Source: Toxonevra muliebris (lineage: Eukaryota > Arthropoda > Insecta > Diptera > Pallopteridae). Taken from it: a DNA stretch of 64,000 nucleotides. The notes beneath the pieces are model-generated. The model did not search any database. It was not told the origin of the DNA and saw nothing but the letters and a program-made list of their open reading frames with translations. Within the stretch, counting starts at the first letter, position 1, and the number at the start of each line of letters is the position of its first letter. A program made the position numbers and the translations under genes. The stretch lies in assembly GCA_963691655.1 (NCBI GenBank), contig OY829327.1, positions 68,522,079 to 68,586,078 on the forward strand. The letters are read 5' to 3'. Below are positions 11,364-22,034 of this stretch, one piece after another.

Positions 11364-11640
11364 TGGGGTCTTTCTTCATTTATTTTAGTTTTATTATTTT
11401 TATCTTTTTACAAAATAGGGTAATTTTTCATTACAAAATTATACCCTACTTTTGCGGCCATTCCAATTTTTCCACTGATTTTTTTTTTTTTTTTTTTGAG
11501 GTGTTTTCATTTATTTTTTGGGTGTCTTTCCATTACTTTGGGGTAATATTTCATATCAATAATTGGGGCCTTATTTCATTACAAAAATATGCTCCAATTT
11601 CGGGGTCTTTTTTCATTTTCATTGGTCAAAAATTTAGTTA
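11364..11640 (+). repeat. degenerate GGGGT-T6-CATT repeat array
   Basis: The motif GGGGTnTTTTTTCATT, with variants, occurs about seven times at irregular spacing: near 11364, 11416, 11500, 11520, 11540, 11566 and 11601. The open frame 11363-11668 translates as phenylalanine- and isoleucine-rich sequence and is a by-product of the repeat. Confidence 0.5.
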
Positions 11641-12041
11641 CGTAATGTGTGAACGGCAGCTAATATAGGTCAAGAGTGGAATCTATGTACATAAAGCCAT
11701 GGCAAAAGTATATTTGTTCTTATTTGTGAGCCATGTTATTTCAAAATCGTGTAATATATATATATAATACTTGTTGCGAAGCAAATCGTTACTATACATT
11801 GGAATCTACCAAGTGATAACAAATTGCCACACCGTCAAACCTAAGGGCCAGTTTTTCAGTTTGAGCTTAACTCAGTTTCTAGTTTAAACTAAGTTTAAAC
11901 ACATCATCCAGCTTTTTCAGTCAATTTTTATTGAAGTTTAAACTCAGTTTTAACGTCCAATATTGGACGATGGATATGATTTTGACAGCTGCTTCTTTCA
12001 AATAAAATAAAAGTGTATGTGAATCTAAAAAAAGAAGCAAA

Positions 12042-12254
12042 ATGAATTTTTCTGGTGAAGAGGACGTAAGTGATGCTGAAATGTACAAAATCTTAAACAT
12101 TACAGTTTTAAGAAGACTTCGAACAATAAGATCGCGGCCGAACCTTTTTCATATATTTGGTGGGAAAGATTTTTATGAATGTCTTACAAAGACTTCTGCG
12201 CACATCGTCCTGGCGCTTATTGGCCCGCATAAACAGAATCGAACAAATTGGTGA
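12042..12254 (+). pseudogene. Harbinger nuclease N-terminal fragment
   Basis: The frame starts at an ATG, encodes an acidic N-terminus (GEEDVSDAEMY) and then RRLRTIRSRPNLFH, DFYE and KTSAHIVLALI. Harbinger nucleases (HARBI1 family) have an R-x-RPN-F motif followed by a block of the form F--RFRLSK--V--L at this position. The RFRL part is lost here by a frameshift after DFYE. The catalytic DDE region is absent. The position a short distance inside a TAA-flanked GGGCCAG terminus supports the assignment. The fragment is too short to be functional. Confidence 0.7.
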
Positions 12255-12525
12255 GACATTGCATGTGCGAAAAAATATGCCATGCTTTCGACTTTCCTTC
12301 CGCACTGTCCGTTTACTTGCACTCTACTATTTTGGGCTTCTCTACAACTTCTAGTAGGAAAGAAATCTGCGCGGATCTAAACTTAAAACTCCTTTTAATA
12401 TTTTTTTCTTTGAAATTCATTTTTTAATTTTAGATTTAAATTTTTTTCTGTCGACAAAAAAATGATCAAAAATATCGATAATTATTTGACATTTCTCGGT
12501 GTTGCCATACACAAAAAGCAATTTA

Positions 12526-12597
12526 TCGCCTGAGAATTGATTTGGCGTATGTGTATAAGTATTCCTATGCCTATACGCCAAATCAATACTCAGGCGA
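12526..12597. repeat. 72-bp hairpin inside the Harbinger derivative
   Basis: The left arm TCGCCTGAGAATTGATTTGG and the right arm, whose reverse complement reads TCGCCTGAGTATTGATTTGG, continue on both sides to GCGTAT. That gives a stem of about 26 bp with a single mismatch and a loop of about 20 nt. It may be the trace of a nested MITE or of an inverted duplication at the deletion junction. Confidence 0.75.
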
Positions 12598-12765
12598 CGA
12601 ATTGCTGAGTTGAAATTAAACTCACACTGAAAAACTGCTTCTATAGATAAACGTAGATCAGAGTTAAGCAACGTTTAAGTAAACTTAGTTTAAACCGAGT
12701 TTGAACTCGCACTGAAAAACTCACCCTAAGTGTGTCCCTGGACAGCCGTTTAACCTAGCCTAACA

Positions 12766-14572
12766 ATACTTTCGCAATATCATTTGTATGAGAGGTAAGC
12801 GTAGCAATAGTTTGATCGTTACAATTTTTGACATAATAATTCCTATTATTTTTATGTATTATGTACAAATAAGCCATTAAGTTGTTATCCTCTAACGCAG
12901 TACATTTTTAAATATTTTTCAGTTCCATCTTCTCTCATAACATACTCAATGGTTTAAAGGCTCCTGTTTGTTTACGAGAAAAATTTCACAAATAAATAAT
13001 AAGCACATTACTTTCACGCTTTACAGCAATTTAAATGGTCATTAATAGCGAAACTAACGTTAAGTTTAAATGCTTAAGTTTTACATTAACAAAAAAAACG
13101 CTAGCTACCAGATTTTTGTGCCACAAATCACAGTACTCAATTTTGTTATAAACTTCTGGAATTCCGGGGTATGGTAATAAATCAAGATTATGGAGAATAT
13201 TTTAAAATGCTCAGACGAAACCAAGAAACATAAAATTGCAACAAAAAGAAGATTTAGTCAAAGTCAGAAAGAAATCATAGAAAATCGTTGAAAAGTTAAC
13301 TCGTAAAAGTAAAAATAAAGTAAAGAAAAGAAAAGAGGAGTGTCAAAATAAAGCGACACACTAAACTAGATAGATTTCAATTAACAATGAAATGATACAC
13401 AAAAACTATTGACCACACACATACATACATACAAACAAATAGAAACAACAAAATTAAAATGTATAGAATTGATGCTGGTGGTCTAAAATGTGGCAAGTAT
13501 GTAATCCATGATACCAATCCAAAAACGAATATAAAATTAAATTATCAAAACCCGACATAACGAAACTGTGCTTTAAATTTTATTTATTTACATAAGTGAC
13601 ACTTTGGGCACGAGCACGGATATACTTATGTATGTATGTGTTTGTGTGTGGTGTATTTATTTGTATAAGTTGAATGGGATATAGCCAAACCAGCGACACC
13701 TTGTGTGGCTTTTCAACCGCACTTTGGCATTTAAACTGTCACATAAAATTGGCTGCTGATTAACACAACAATAACAAAATCTGACCATCTGAATCGATCG
13801 TCCGTCTGTCCGTCTAGTGGCATAGGCATGGGGAAGATATTGATACTTGAATAGCTTCATGTTAGAATCAATTAAATATATCTTAAGCGTATTGGGATTA
13901 AGTCTTCGGCTGGTGTTATTTCTACTCATAATTTTCAATAAATCAATATCATCATATGTCTGCATATAATAATCGATAAAATATTGATTAATCTTCAAGT
14001 TAATATTTTGAAATCGATATTTGGTAGTATGAAAATGGTATCACAATTACCTGGCGGTATTTTAAAATCGTGTGTGGTCTTGAGGACCACACAATGACAA
14101 TGTTGCATTGTGTTGTGGATTAAGTGTTAAATGTATTTGGTCAAGTGTTAGAAATCACCAAACAGATTAAATGTCATCACGAATTAATAGTAAAGAGCTA
14201 TGCATAGATATCTACATACATACATATGTACCTATATATAAATATAATTATATACAAATTAAATATTTTTATTTACCACCTATTAATGGGAACAAAATGA
14301 ACGCAAAAAGTTTCAAAGTTTATAAATTTATAAAAATTCAGATTTTATGTGGATGTACTTAAGCGAGTGCAATGAACAAATGATGGAAAAGAAATGATAT
14401 TGTTTAAAGCAGGACTTCTCTACGCAGAGAGTAAAACTTTAAAACATCTTCCGCAATGCCATATGGCAAACAACGCAACTTAGGGGGTTGGCAATCCTTT
14501 CTGGGTTATGTCCGTTACTATAGCGATATGGACCTTCTATAAAGAGGGTTACTACGTTAAGTGGTCCTGAAT
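12766..14572. other. no gene recognised; small hairpin and CATA microsatellites
   Basis: AT-rich sequence with CATA repeats near 13415-13435 and 14213-14228 and a GTATGT run near 13628-13650. The 113-codon minus-strand frame at 13657-13998 is the longest open frame here but shows no domain, so I do not call it. A perfect 9-bp stem with a 5-nt loop, TGTGTGGTC and its complement, lies at 14071-14093. Confidence 0.5.
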
Positions 14573-15073
14573 TCAAACAATTAAATAATTTCGTGCAATA
14601 CTTCGACGAAATGCGAACTGATTCTTGTGTTCCTCGTCATTAGCCATGACGTATAAACGCCTGACATTTGAAACAACTAAATCCAGTACATAAGTGAGAA
14701 TCACCCATCACCACTTAGTGGGTTATAGATTGGTCTATGTCATCCACTCCACCCATATATTTTTTATAACGAAGACCATCGCTTCACCTGCTTCACCTTT
14801 CCTAAGGGTACAAAGCTTGTACCAATTGTGCAAGCGCTGTTATCCTTCCAACGAACGAATAAGATTCATTGTTAGTGTCGAATCTGTAATCCCAGTACCT
14901 AAGGAATGTTTTTTCATTTCTTTGGTAAAATTTTTTCTGACTAGCCATGTTACCCATAGTGAATTCATAGTCATCACCCTCTTCTTTTTCCGTGGAACCA
15001 TTTGGCAGTAAAACTCAAAGATGCCTTGCATTATTGCATTTAGGAGCTCAGGTACTACCTGCAATCTAACCAC
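14573..15073 (-). pseudogene. piggyBac-type transposase, C-terminal catalytic region
   Basis: The minus strand carries the piggyBac signature MGGVDDIDQS (codons near 14740-14755), which includes the last catalytic aspartate region. After a frameshift it continues with KWWWVILTYVLDLVV, N-RRLY and FRRSIARNYL, ending at a TGA at 14573-14575. These match the order MGGVD--D, KWWW--F---LD---N-W-LY, FRR-IA--YL of the family. Upstream (to 15073) a frame with VTWLVRKNFTKEMKKHSL could correspond to the variable block just before MGGVD. At least two frameshifts and stops are present. No TTAA-bounded termini were identified around it, so this is a fragment and is not related to the short TTAA elements by anything visible. 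Confidence 0.75.
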
Positions 15074-15189
15074 AATAGCATATTTAGCGAAGTGCCACAG
15101 GGCCCGTTTCAGGCGCGGGCAACCCGAACATTTGTCCGAGGCGCCAAAATTTAAAGGCGGTATTTTGGCTGCGCTCGTAAAATAAAAAA

Positions 15190-16530
15190 AAGCCTAAAGG
15201 CAGGAGCGTTAAAAAATTATATCCAGAGTTGTACCAAAGCAAATGACGGCTCTGGGAATTCTACATCAAGTCCGGTTATAAAATAAAATACGGAATCGTC
15301 AGAGAATGATGAAGACGACACTCTGATTCTACCATCACTAGATGAAAGCATTGAAAAAATTTACTCCAACGTGACACCCACAGAAATCGTTCTACAAACA
15401 TTGAGATCCAGCATTATAGCCAAAAGAAGCTTTTTAGTTAAGCAAGGTCCACCTAGATTAGATTAGATTAGATAACCTCCCTATTAAGTAAGTTTCCAGA
15501 TCACTGCGGGCATCTATGGCCTATTTGTGATATACCTCAAGAATTTATTGTATTTATAGTTCTCCTATGAGTTTATTTCCCTGGTCCTCATTAGACCATC
15601 ACAGTGGCATAAGATATGTTCAGCTGCTCCTTCCTCCTCGTTACATATTCGACACGTATCGTCTTGTACTAGACCCAAGTTCGATAAGTGTTTATTGACT
15701 CTACAATGTCCTGTGTAGAGCCGGATTTGATTCCTGCTTAAATTAAGCATTTGTTTAGTACTGCGTTGACAGATCTTTGGCATGAATGATTTAGCTTGTC
15801 TGTTACCGGGGGTTTCCCTCCAGTATTGTAGCGAGTTGCTGTCCAGCCAATTTTTCAAACTAATTTTAACGAAACTCCATGGTAGACCGCAGAATGGTCG
15901 TGGTCCAGTGAATTCACTGGATGAGCCTTTCCTTGCAAGTTCGTCTGCCATTTCGTTGCCTACATGTCCTCTATGCCATGGCACCCAAATGAGTTGTACT
16001 CTGTCGTGAGAAGCTAGACAGATTAGGAGCTGTAGGCAGTCCCAAACTAGTTTGGAGGTAATTTTATATGCAGTTAGTGCAAGAAGAGCCGCTTTGCTGT
16101 CAGAGTGTATGTAAATGTTTTTGCTGTGCACAGATCTGTCCAGGTCCACCTAAACCATTGCATAATTACAAATTTCCTTCCAAATTATTATAAGTACACC
16201 AATTTTAAGCAATTTTGAGATTGGCTAGTGTACTCTCTTTCACAAAATAGCGGTAACTGCTCCTGTACAATTTTTGATGTAAAGCCAGTTCTCTATCAGA
16301 GGAGGATTTTAAAAGTTGAAAGTACATTGGTGAAACTTTAAAAGAACATGAAATTTCCAAAAATCATACTCAGGCCCAAAAATCATAGCTAGAAATTAAT
16401 CAAAGGTTAAACTGTTGCAAAACTATAGATGCGGCTGCTTAAGGAATTATTAATGCCGAAACAAACCATTGGAAAGAGGTGCTTCTAAGAATTTTGCGAC
16501 AAGTTTGCTCGAGTATAATGACGGTAACTT
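15190..16530 (+). pseudogene. TTF-type hAT transposase N-terminal half, interrupted by a non-LTR insertion
   Basis: The plus strand reads, in shifting frames, a lysine-rich start, an acidic stretch (SENDEDDTLILPSLDESIEK) and then VKQGPP. After the inserted element at 15456-16141 it resumes with KPLHNYKFPSKLL, which is the beginning of a TTF-type zinc finger (GP--P--FP). Further on come GETLKEHEISKNHTQAQ and ETNHWKEVLLRIL, matching the G---L--HE-S--H and E--HW--VLLRI blocks of hAT proteins with TTF domains. Several stops and frameshifts are present, and the catalytic core beyond LLRIL is missing. The alignment continues cleanly across the insertion once one target copy is removed. Confidence 0.7.
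15456..16141 (-). mobile_element. 5'-truncated non-LTR retrotransposon with RNase H domain, exact 11-bp target duplication
   Basis: AGGTCCACCTA occurs at 15445-15455 and again at 16142-16152, bracketing a 686-bp insertion. On the minus strand the insertion encodes a C-terminal RNase H domain: SDSKAALLAL with one catalytic aspartate, then WVPWHRGHVGNEMADELARK with the histidine and aspartate motif. A zinc-finger-like tail follows (C-x2-C near CRICNEEE, then H-x3-C-H-C). RNase H at the C-terminus is found in the I, Loa and related clades. The 3' end is a (TCTAA)n tail, seen on the plus strand as four GATTA units at 15456-15474. The frame is open over the retained 194 codons and ends at the tail, so the insertion looks fairly recent. 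Confidence 0.9.
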
Positions 16531-16746
16531 CTTAAGTAAGGTAGAGCAAATGACTCTTTTGTAATCAAATATTTTTAAATCAAAAAATTTAGCGTAGTTG
16601 ATTTTATCCTGTTTCAATTTCAAAATAGTAAAGCCATTTTGCTGATTGGGTAATAATTTAAATTTTAAAAAATGTTATGGCTAACAATTTTTGGCTAGGT
16701 ACAGATAATTCTTAATTAATTTCTACTGTTTTGTACTACCAGCATG

Positions 16747-16780
16747 TTAACCCTACGATGGGCACCTCTCTGGGAGGCGG
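16747..16780 (+). repeat. possible isolated piggyBac-like terminus
   Basis: TTAACCCTACGATGGGCACC is followed by a small palindrome, CCTCTCTGGGAGG (16765-16777). The layout is the same as in the TTAA-CCC ends at 2019, 56753 and 58362. No partner terminus was found. Confidence 0.35.
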
Positions 16781-17875
16781 TAACATAACCTCCTGTGCCT
16801 AATTAGGCCCACGTGAATAAAACGATAGTTATGGCCTATTACAGCATGTTATTGCACTGGCAGGTGTGCGCTTAGTATCGGACATGGTCTCCAACATTTG
16901 GTGTGTGTTTCTAGCATGTATATGTGTACAGTTAGGGCTTTGAAAAGATGTATATAACGTAAGTGATGGTAATTCGGATCGATGTATATAAGTCGGATCG
17001 ATTTTGTTTTGCTAATAACTTTCTTTGGTAATTTTTCTAATTATTTTCTTATTATTTTATTTCTAATGGTATGCAACACGTATTTCAATTATTTCAAATT
17101 AAATTGTAATGAGTGAAAACACAAAGAGTGAAAATATTTTCATACAAAGCCTTAGCAATTGAAATAAGAAAACCACAAATTTTATAATATTTATAACTTT
17201 TGTGCTGGTAAGAATATTTATAAAATTTATATAAGGTTTTGTTCACTAAATATTCTGCTATAGTTTTGTAAAAATACGCACCTTTTTGGAAAACATACTA
17301 AGAAAAAAATTAACTTTTAAAATCTATCCGGATTACCAACATGCATTTTTCTACTTGATCCGAATTACAAGCAAATGAGGTGGTTGCATAACTAAAAAAT
17401 TTAGGAAAACTGTATAGTTTTAATTAGTGAAAGTTTTTCGGTTGTGATTTAGATGTAATAGGTGATGTTTGGAGGTAATTTGGAACGACCCTATGTTTAG
17501 AGAGTTTTTGTGGAATTTGAGTTCAAAGTTTAAATAAACTTGAAATTTTTTTTTAAATTTATGTTCAAAATTTTGCATTTTAAAATCAAAAAATATTTTG
17601 TTTTATTGAAATATTACTTGAAATTAATAGCATTTCTTAGTGTTATACCAATTTTGGAACTAACAGGTAATTTTTAGTTAAATTCAATATGAAATATATT
17701 TTTAAGAACCAGTTTGTGTTAAGTGATTTTAATTTTTGAGTACATAAGGAGTGAGATCGAGAAAATATTAACATATATAAAATTCAATAATTTTTAAACG
17801 GTTGATCTTAGAGTTTTGATTTTTTATTTAATTTATAATATTTTCAAGTTACAGAAAAATATAACTTTAATAGTT
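16781..17875. other. no gene recognised
   Basis: Very AT-rich sequence without open frames of interest. It contains GATCGATGTATATAAGTCGGATCGATT-like repeated words near 16975-17005 and no motif that I can assign. Confidence 0.5.
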
Positions 17876-18860
17876 CTAACCACTATTTATGAACTCGTGG
17901 ACCTTTTTTGGTAAGCCATCCATTAGAGATTTGATAGTTGTTTCAGACACCTTTTTGGAACAGTTTGCCCATCTTCTTTTAAAATCTTCGACTTCGATAT
18001 TTTGGGACACCTTTTTTGTGCTCTTTAAGTTTCTTTTCACAAGAGCCCAATGTCTGGTCCACTGGTCTTAACTCCGGACAATTTGGAGGATTGGCCTCTC
18101 TTGGTACAAAAACTATGTTATTACTTTGGTACCACTCCAGAGCTTTCTTGCCGTAGAGACATGATGCCAAATCGGGCCAAAAATATGTGGACACATTGTG
18201 CTCTCTTATGAAAGGAAGAAGTATTTTTTTTCAAATATTCTTTGATGTATATTTCGGTATTTATAGAGCCCACTGTAACAAATGATCTGCTTTTTTTTTG
18301 CCGCAACTGCATATAACTTGCCATACCAGGAATTTTTTAAGAAATTTTGTCTGCTTTTGGATTATAAATTGTTCTCCGACATTTCCTCTAGCATCAGTAA
18401 CATAAAAATTTTGACATGGAAGCTGCGTAAAATCTGCCAGTACATATGTACGTTTCGTCGTCCATTATACAACATGAGTATTTTTATATGAAATTCGATT
18501 TTAATTTCCGAGCCCACTTTTTGCGTCTAAATTTTTTGCAGCATTCCTGTCTGGAACTTTTTGGACTTTGTATGTTTTCAAACCTGCATTGGCTTTAACT
18601 TTTCGCACCAAATAATCAAGACACTGGGCTAACCGGGCAGCTTTTCTACCAGATGTGTTTGGAGATCTTTTCAATATGCTTTCTATTTTCTTGGCTTTCT
18701 CAATATCATGTGGTCCTTGTTTTCTTCCCGAACCAGGTTTCCTATCGATGGCCAAATTCTCCTGAAACTGTTTAATAACATTGGAAACAGTTTGACGGCA
18801 GACCTTCAATTCTTTGGCCAATTTTTTGTAGGACCGATTTGGATTTTTTTTGAAAATTTT
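17876..18860 (-). pseudogene. Tc1/mariner-superfamily transposase, frameshifted
   Basis: On the minus strand the N-terminal part (18821-18501 and slightly upstream) encodes a helix-turn-helix: KKLAKELKVCRQTVSNVIKQ, then RKPGSGRKQG, a typical paired-like DNA-binding segment. The middle is decayed. SFVTVGSINTEIYIKEYLKK (near 18290) corresponds to the catalytic-domain block before the second aspartate. WPDLASCLYGKKALEWY and NNIVFVPREANPPNCPELRP (18190-18080) follow, then the last catalytic region and a C-terminal SLMDGLPKKV (near 17920) ending at a TAG at 17876. Multiple frameshifts separate the blocks. A second, opposite-strand mariner-type fragment abuts it at 18885. Confidence 0.8.
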
Positions 18861-18884
18861 TTGGTGAGCGCATTATCTCGCGTC

Positions 18885-19165
18885 ATGGGCCTGTGGCGTG
18901 GCCTTCAAGATCGTGCGATTTAACTCCGCTGGACTATTATTTGTGGGGTTATGTGAAATTGCTTGTCTACGCATATAAGCCCGAGACGATTGACGCCTTG
19001 GAAGAGAATTTTCGCGCGTTATTACTGGCATACGGTCCCAATTGCTGCAAAAAGTGGTCGAAAATTGGGCCTCTCGGCTGGAATTTATTTGAGCCAGTCG
19101 CGGCGGCCACTTGCCCGAAATTATTTTTAAAACATAATGGCAAACCCTTATCTTTATAATAAAGC
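18885..19165 (+). pseudogene. mariner-type transposase C-terminus, opposite orientation
   Basis: The plus strand reads WPSRSCDLTPLDYYLWGYVK, KPETIDALEENF, then after a frameshift QLLQKVVENWASRLEFI and ASRGGHLPEIIF. This matches a widespread arthropod transposase group with the sequence WP-RSCDLTPLD-FLWGYVK and a terminal SRGGH block. The catalytic residues upstream are absent, so only the final third is present. A fragment of the same group lies at 26284-26600 on the minus strand. It abuts the end of the 17876-18860 copy, so one probably inserted into or replaced part of the other. Confidence 0.8.
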
Positions 19166-19499
19166 TAAATTCTTGAAAACAACACTTCTGAAAAAAACAC
19201 CCTTTACAAGTTGCGGCACTGTTAGTCATGCATATATTATTTTAATTAACATACATCTGTATATGCACTTTTTAAACTTTTAATTTTTACTCAAATTTAT
19301 GAATTTTTTAATATCTTTATTTGTGTCACTTAGCACTTCTTATAAATTTGCAAAAACTCAATCAGTTTTTGCAATAATTTTCGAAAGACAATTTATCGTT
19401 TAGACTTTTTCGAGTAGGTGAACGCACCAATTCTTTACGATGCCAAATTCCCACTCCTTTTAACAAAAGATTCTCACTTCATAAAAACATATTTACGAT

Positions 19500-19999
19500 A
19501 TCTACATTTGCGAAATCAGCATGCTGGCAATTATGGGTAATTTACCAGCAGACAGGCTTCGCACATTTTTAATAGGTGGTGTAGATTTCTGTGGTCCCGT
19601 GTATACCTCGTTAAAAATTCGCGGTCGACCGCCTCTGAAAACTTATATAGCAGTGTTCGTTTGTTTCACTTCTAAAGCAGTCCATTTAGAATTAGTTAGT
19701 GCCTTATCTTCTAATTTTTTTATTTTTGCTCTCAAAAGGTTCTTTGGACGCCGAGAGATACCCGAGAAGCAATACTGCGACAACGCAACAAGAGGGAGCT
19801 GCAGGATCTGGCAGCAGCGTTTCTGAACAGTCAGGACTAGGTTCAGAGATTCACCGACCAAGAGGGGGTCCTATTCAAATTCATACCACCGAGAGCGTCC
19901 CACTTCGGAGGGCTATGGGAAGAAGCAGTGAAGTCGATGAAAAATCTGCTGATGCGCACGATCGAAAACGCACTGCTAACGATCGAAGAGCTAAAATAA
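19500..19999 (+). pseudogene. BEL/Pao retrotransposon integrase fragment
   Basis: The plus strand reads MGNLPADRLRTFLIGGVDFC with GP, then KTYIAVFVCFTSKAVHLELV, LKRFFGRREIPE and YCDNAT. These are the BEL/Pao integrase blocks M-LP--R, GVD--GP, K-YV-LF-CF-TKAVHLE, RF---RG-P and -DN-T, including two of the catalytic aspartates. After a frameshift near 19785 a second frame continues with LFKFIPPRASHFGGLWEEAV, which contains the conserved PPR--HFGGLWE signature and the last catalytic glutamate, and LLTIEEL. It stops at 19999 with further stops inside. The rest of pol, gag and the LTRs are not adjacent. A BEL/Pao-type gag lies far away at 47909-48385 and need not be the same family. Confidence 0.85.
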
Positions 20000-22034
20000 A
20001 TGCAATATCACAATTTTCTAATACTACCGGATTCAGAACTACCTAATTCAGCTTCTTAAATTCACATTACCTGTTTGAAATACATTTTTTTTAATGTTTT
20101 GTTTTTTTTTTTGCTTTCCTTAACATTCGCATCATTACATTTGCAATTATGTATGTTTTCCTACATAATAATATTCATATGAAACTAAGTATTTTTCAAA
20201 AAATTAGTTGAATACATTAAACGATAAAACCATTTTTGTTTTCTTTCAGCTTAGCATTTTACATCGGTGGCATCTGATCTTTTATATCATATCTTTACAT
20301 CTTCATCATTATCATTGAATCAGATTTTTCGCTTTGCGTTTCATTCGCATTTGCAACTTGCAAAATTTACCAAACAATTTCATTCATTTTACGCTTATCT
20401 AAAATAAAAACTTGTTGTCCACTTAATTTTCACGTTAATGAGTTGTATTTTTACTACATTTGAACATAATATCTGATCACGTGATTTGGCGAGATTGCCA
20501 ACATTACATTGCATTAAAAAGACAACAAGAAAAAAAAACATCTATCAAAACATTTGATCGTAGGATAAAGAATGTAATATCAAAGGAAATGATGAAAGAT
20601 AAAAAGCTTTAAGATATTGCACATTTTAAAGAAAGAATTCAATAAATGAGGACAAGTACTAAATATTGCCATTTCTATTGATCTCTAAAAAAAATCAGTT
20701 GAAAAAGTTCATAAACCTTAACTAAAATTGTAAAACGTGCACGGGAAGAGGAGCTTATAGCCGAGGCATGGGTAGAAAAGGTTGAGGAGCTGCATAGGGC
20801 CCAAATAACGGTCATACTTATGAACAAGTGGAGGAGGAGCTGCGACAGCAAGGCTGCATAGTGACAGGGGTGAAGTGAAACATCCCTATCTCCGAATAAA
20901 TTTTTATTGTATATTCATTGCTTATTCTTTGTTTTAAAAATACAATGCATTAAATTCCATTCTGACTGGAATGATTTAAATTAAGCTTATTAAAACTGAA
21001 TTGTCTTATAATTTTATATTTGCTTTAATCACAGCGAGTGATATTGATATTTCGTTTATCATTTTGATTTTCCTCATATTCAATGTCAATAAATAATTAA
21101 ATTTTCCAAACAGAAATAAGCAATGAATTGTCAAACGAAACCAGCTTCACAATATCAACAAATACAGTTTCGTTCGAAAACATTTGGCGAAACTACATAA
21201 TTTCGGCTCAATGGCAAACTGAATAATGTTGCCGATTATAACCAATTAAAAATTATAACAAATTAAAAGCGCATTAAACTGTTTTGCAGTTCCCGAGTAT
21301 GTCAACCAAAAAAAAAAAAATATTCGCTCTTTCTACGATTCTAAAACAGCGTATCGGAAAGCCGTCGTTGTTGAACATAGCAAACAAGGTTGAAATTCGT
21401 TTTAAATATAATACACGAATTTAACGTTTGGTAAAATATACGTACACACTTACCAGCAAAGTGAAGAATACGTAGGCTTGCCATTACTTTTCCGGTTGAA
21501 TTCCCGACGCTGGCCAAAATTTCAAATTATCTATTAAAACTCAAAATAAAAAATTCTGAAACACAAAAAACAATTCATAGATTTAAAAAACCAAAAATGT
21601 CCTTGAGTAACTTCAAATACACATATATCGATACCTCCCGGAAGAACATCGTAACCAACATTTAAAAAAAAAATTTTTATTGCATTTTCCCCAAGTCTTT
21701 AAAACTATCACTTAAGTAAAAAAGTGAAAACCATTTTATCGTAACTGAAACTAAAAAAAAAATTAAAATCTCATACTTCTTACTGCTAACGATAAAATTT
21801 TTGCTTTGTTCCTTATCGTTTTATAAAGGGTTTTTCATTAACCCTTTCGTTGTTTTTGGCTAATATATTGTACAAAAAAATGTTCATATTTCACTATTTC
21901 TCATTTCAAACCTATCGGGAATTTTAAAAATAAAAAATTATTTTTTAAGTCAAGCATGTTTTTTCTCTTTATAATTTAAGTTTGAGTAAAAACGGGAGTA
22001 CAGTTTTTTTTTATTTGATTTTGAAAAACAGTCC
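20000..22034. other. no gene recognised; short coding-like stretch near 20737-20870
   Basis: Mostly AT-rich. Near 20737-20870 the plus strand reads an open run, REEELIAEAWVEKVEELHRA, which is charged and helix-like and may be a gag fragment of a retroelement, but I cannot place it. TTAACCCTTTCG at 21838 resembles a piggyBac end and has no partner. Confidence 0.45.

Larger units (their letters stand above)
11845..12726 (+). mobile_element. PIF/Harbinger-like deletion derivative, TAA target
   Basis: The left end reads GGGCCAGTTTTTCAGT and the reverse complement of the right end reads GGGTGAGTTTTTCAGT. Both continue into related sequence rich in AGTTTAAAC. TAA flanks both ends (11842-11844 and 12727-12729). 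A 3-bp TWA target duplication with GGG-type ends is characteristic of PIF/Harbinger. The 882-bp body keeps the start of a transposase frame (12042-12254) and a strong hairpin (12526-12597), so it is an internally deleted, non-autonomous copy. It sits inside a SINE tail. Confidence 0.8.
11811..12765 (+). mobile_element. SINE tail split by a Harbinger insertion
   Basis: The segment 11811-11844 (AATTGCCACACCG and following) and the segment 12727-12765 (TAAGTGTGTCCCTGGACAGC and following) together match the 3' half of the tRNA-derived SINE at 42379-42690, which reads AATTGCCACACCGCCG, then CCTAAGTGTGTCTCTCGACA. In the intact SINE the two parts are separated by about 60 bp, and here the target TAA lies exactly at the junction. 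The Harbinger element therefore inserted into an older, already shortened SINE copy. Confidence 0.65.

Noticed and set aside
11363..11668. 101-codon F/I-rich protein
   Set aside because: The frame is created by the GGGGT-T6-CATT repeat array.
13657..13998. 113-codon minus-strand ORF as a small gene
   Set aside because: Length is possible by chance in 64 kb, and no motif, start context or splice signals support it.
14071..14093. Terminator or miRNA hairpin
   Set aside because: A 9-bp stem with a 5-nt loop is too short for a miRNA precursor, and intrinsic terminators are not expected in an insect genome.
21838..21856. piggyBac-like end TTAACCCTTTCG
   Set aside because: No partner end and no subterminal palindrome.
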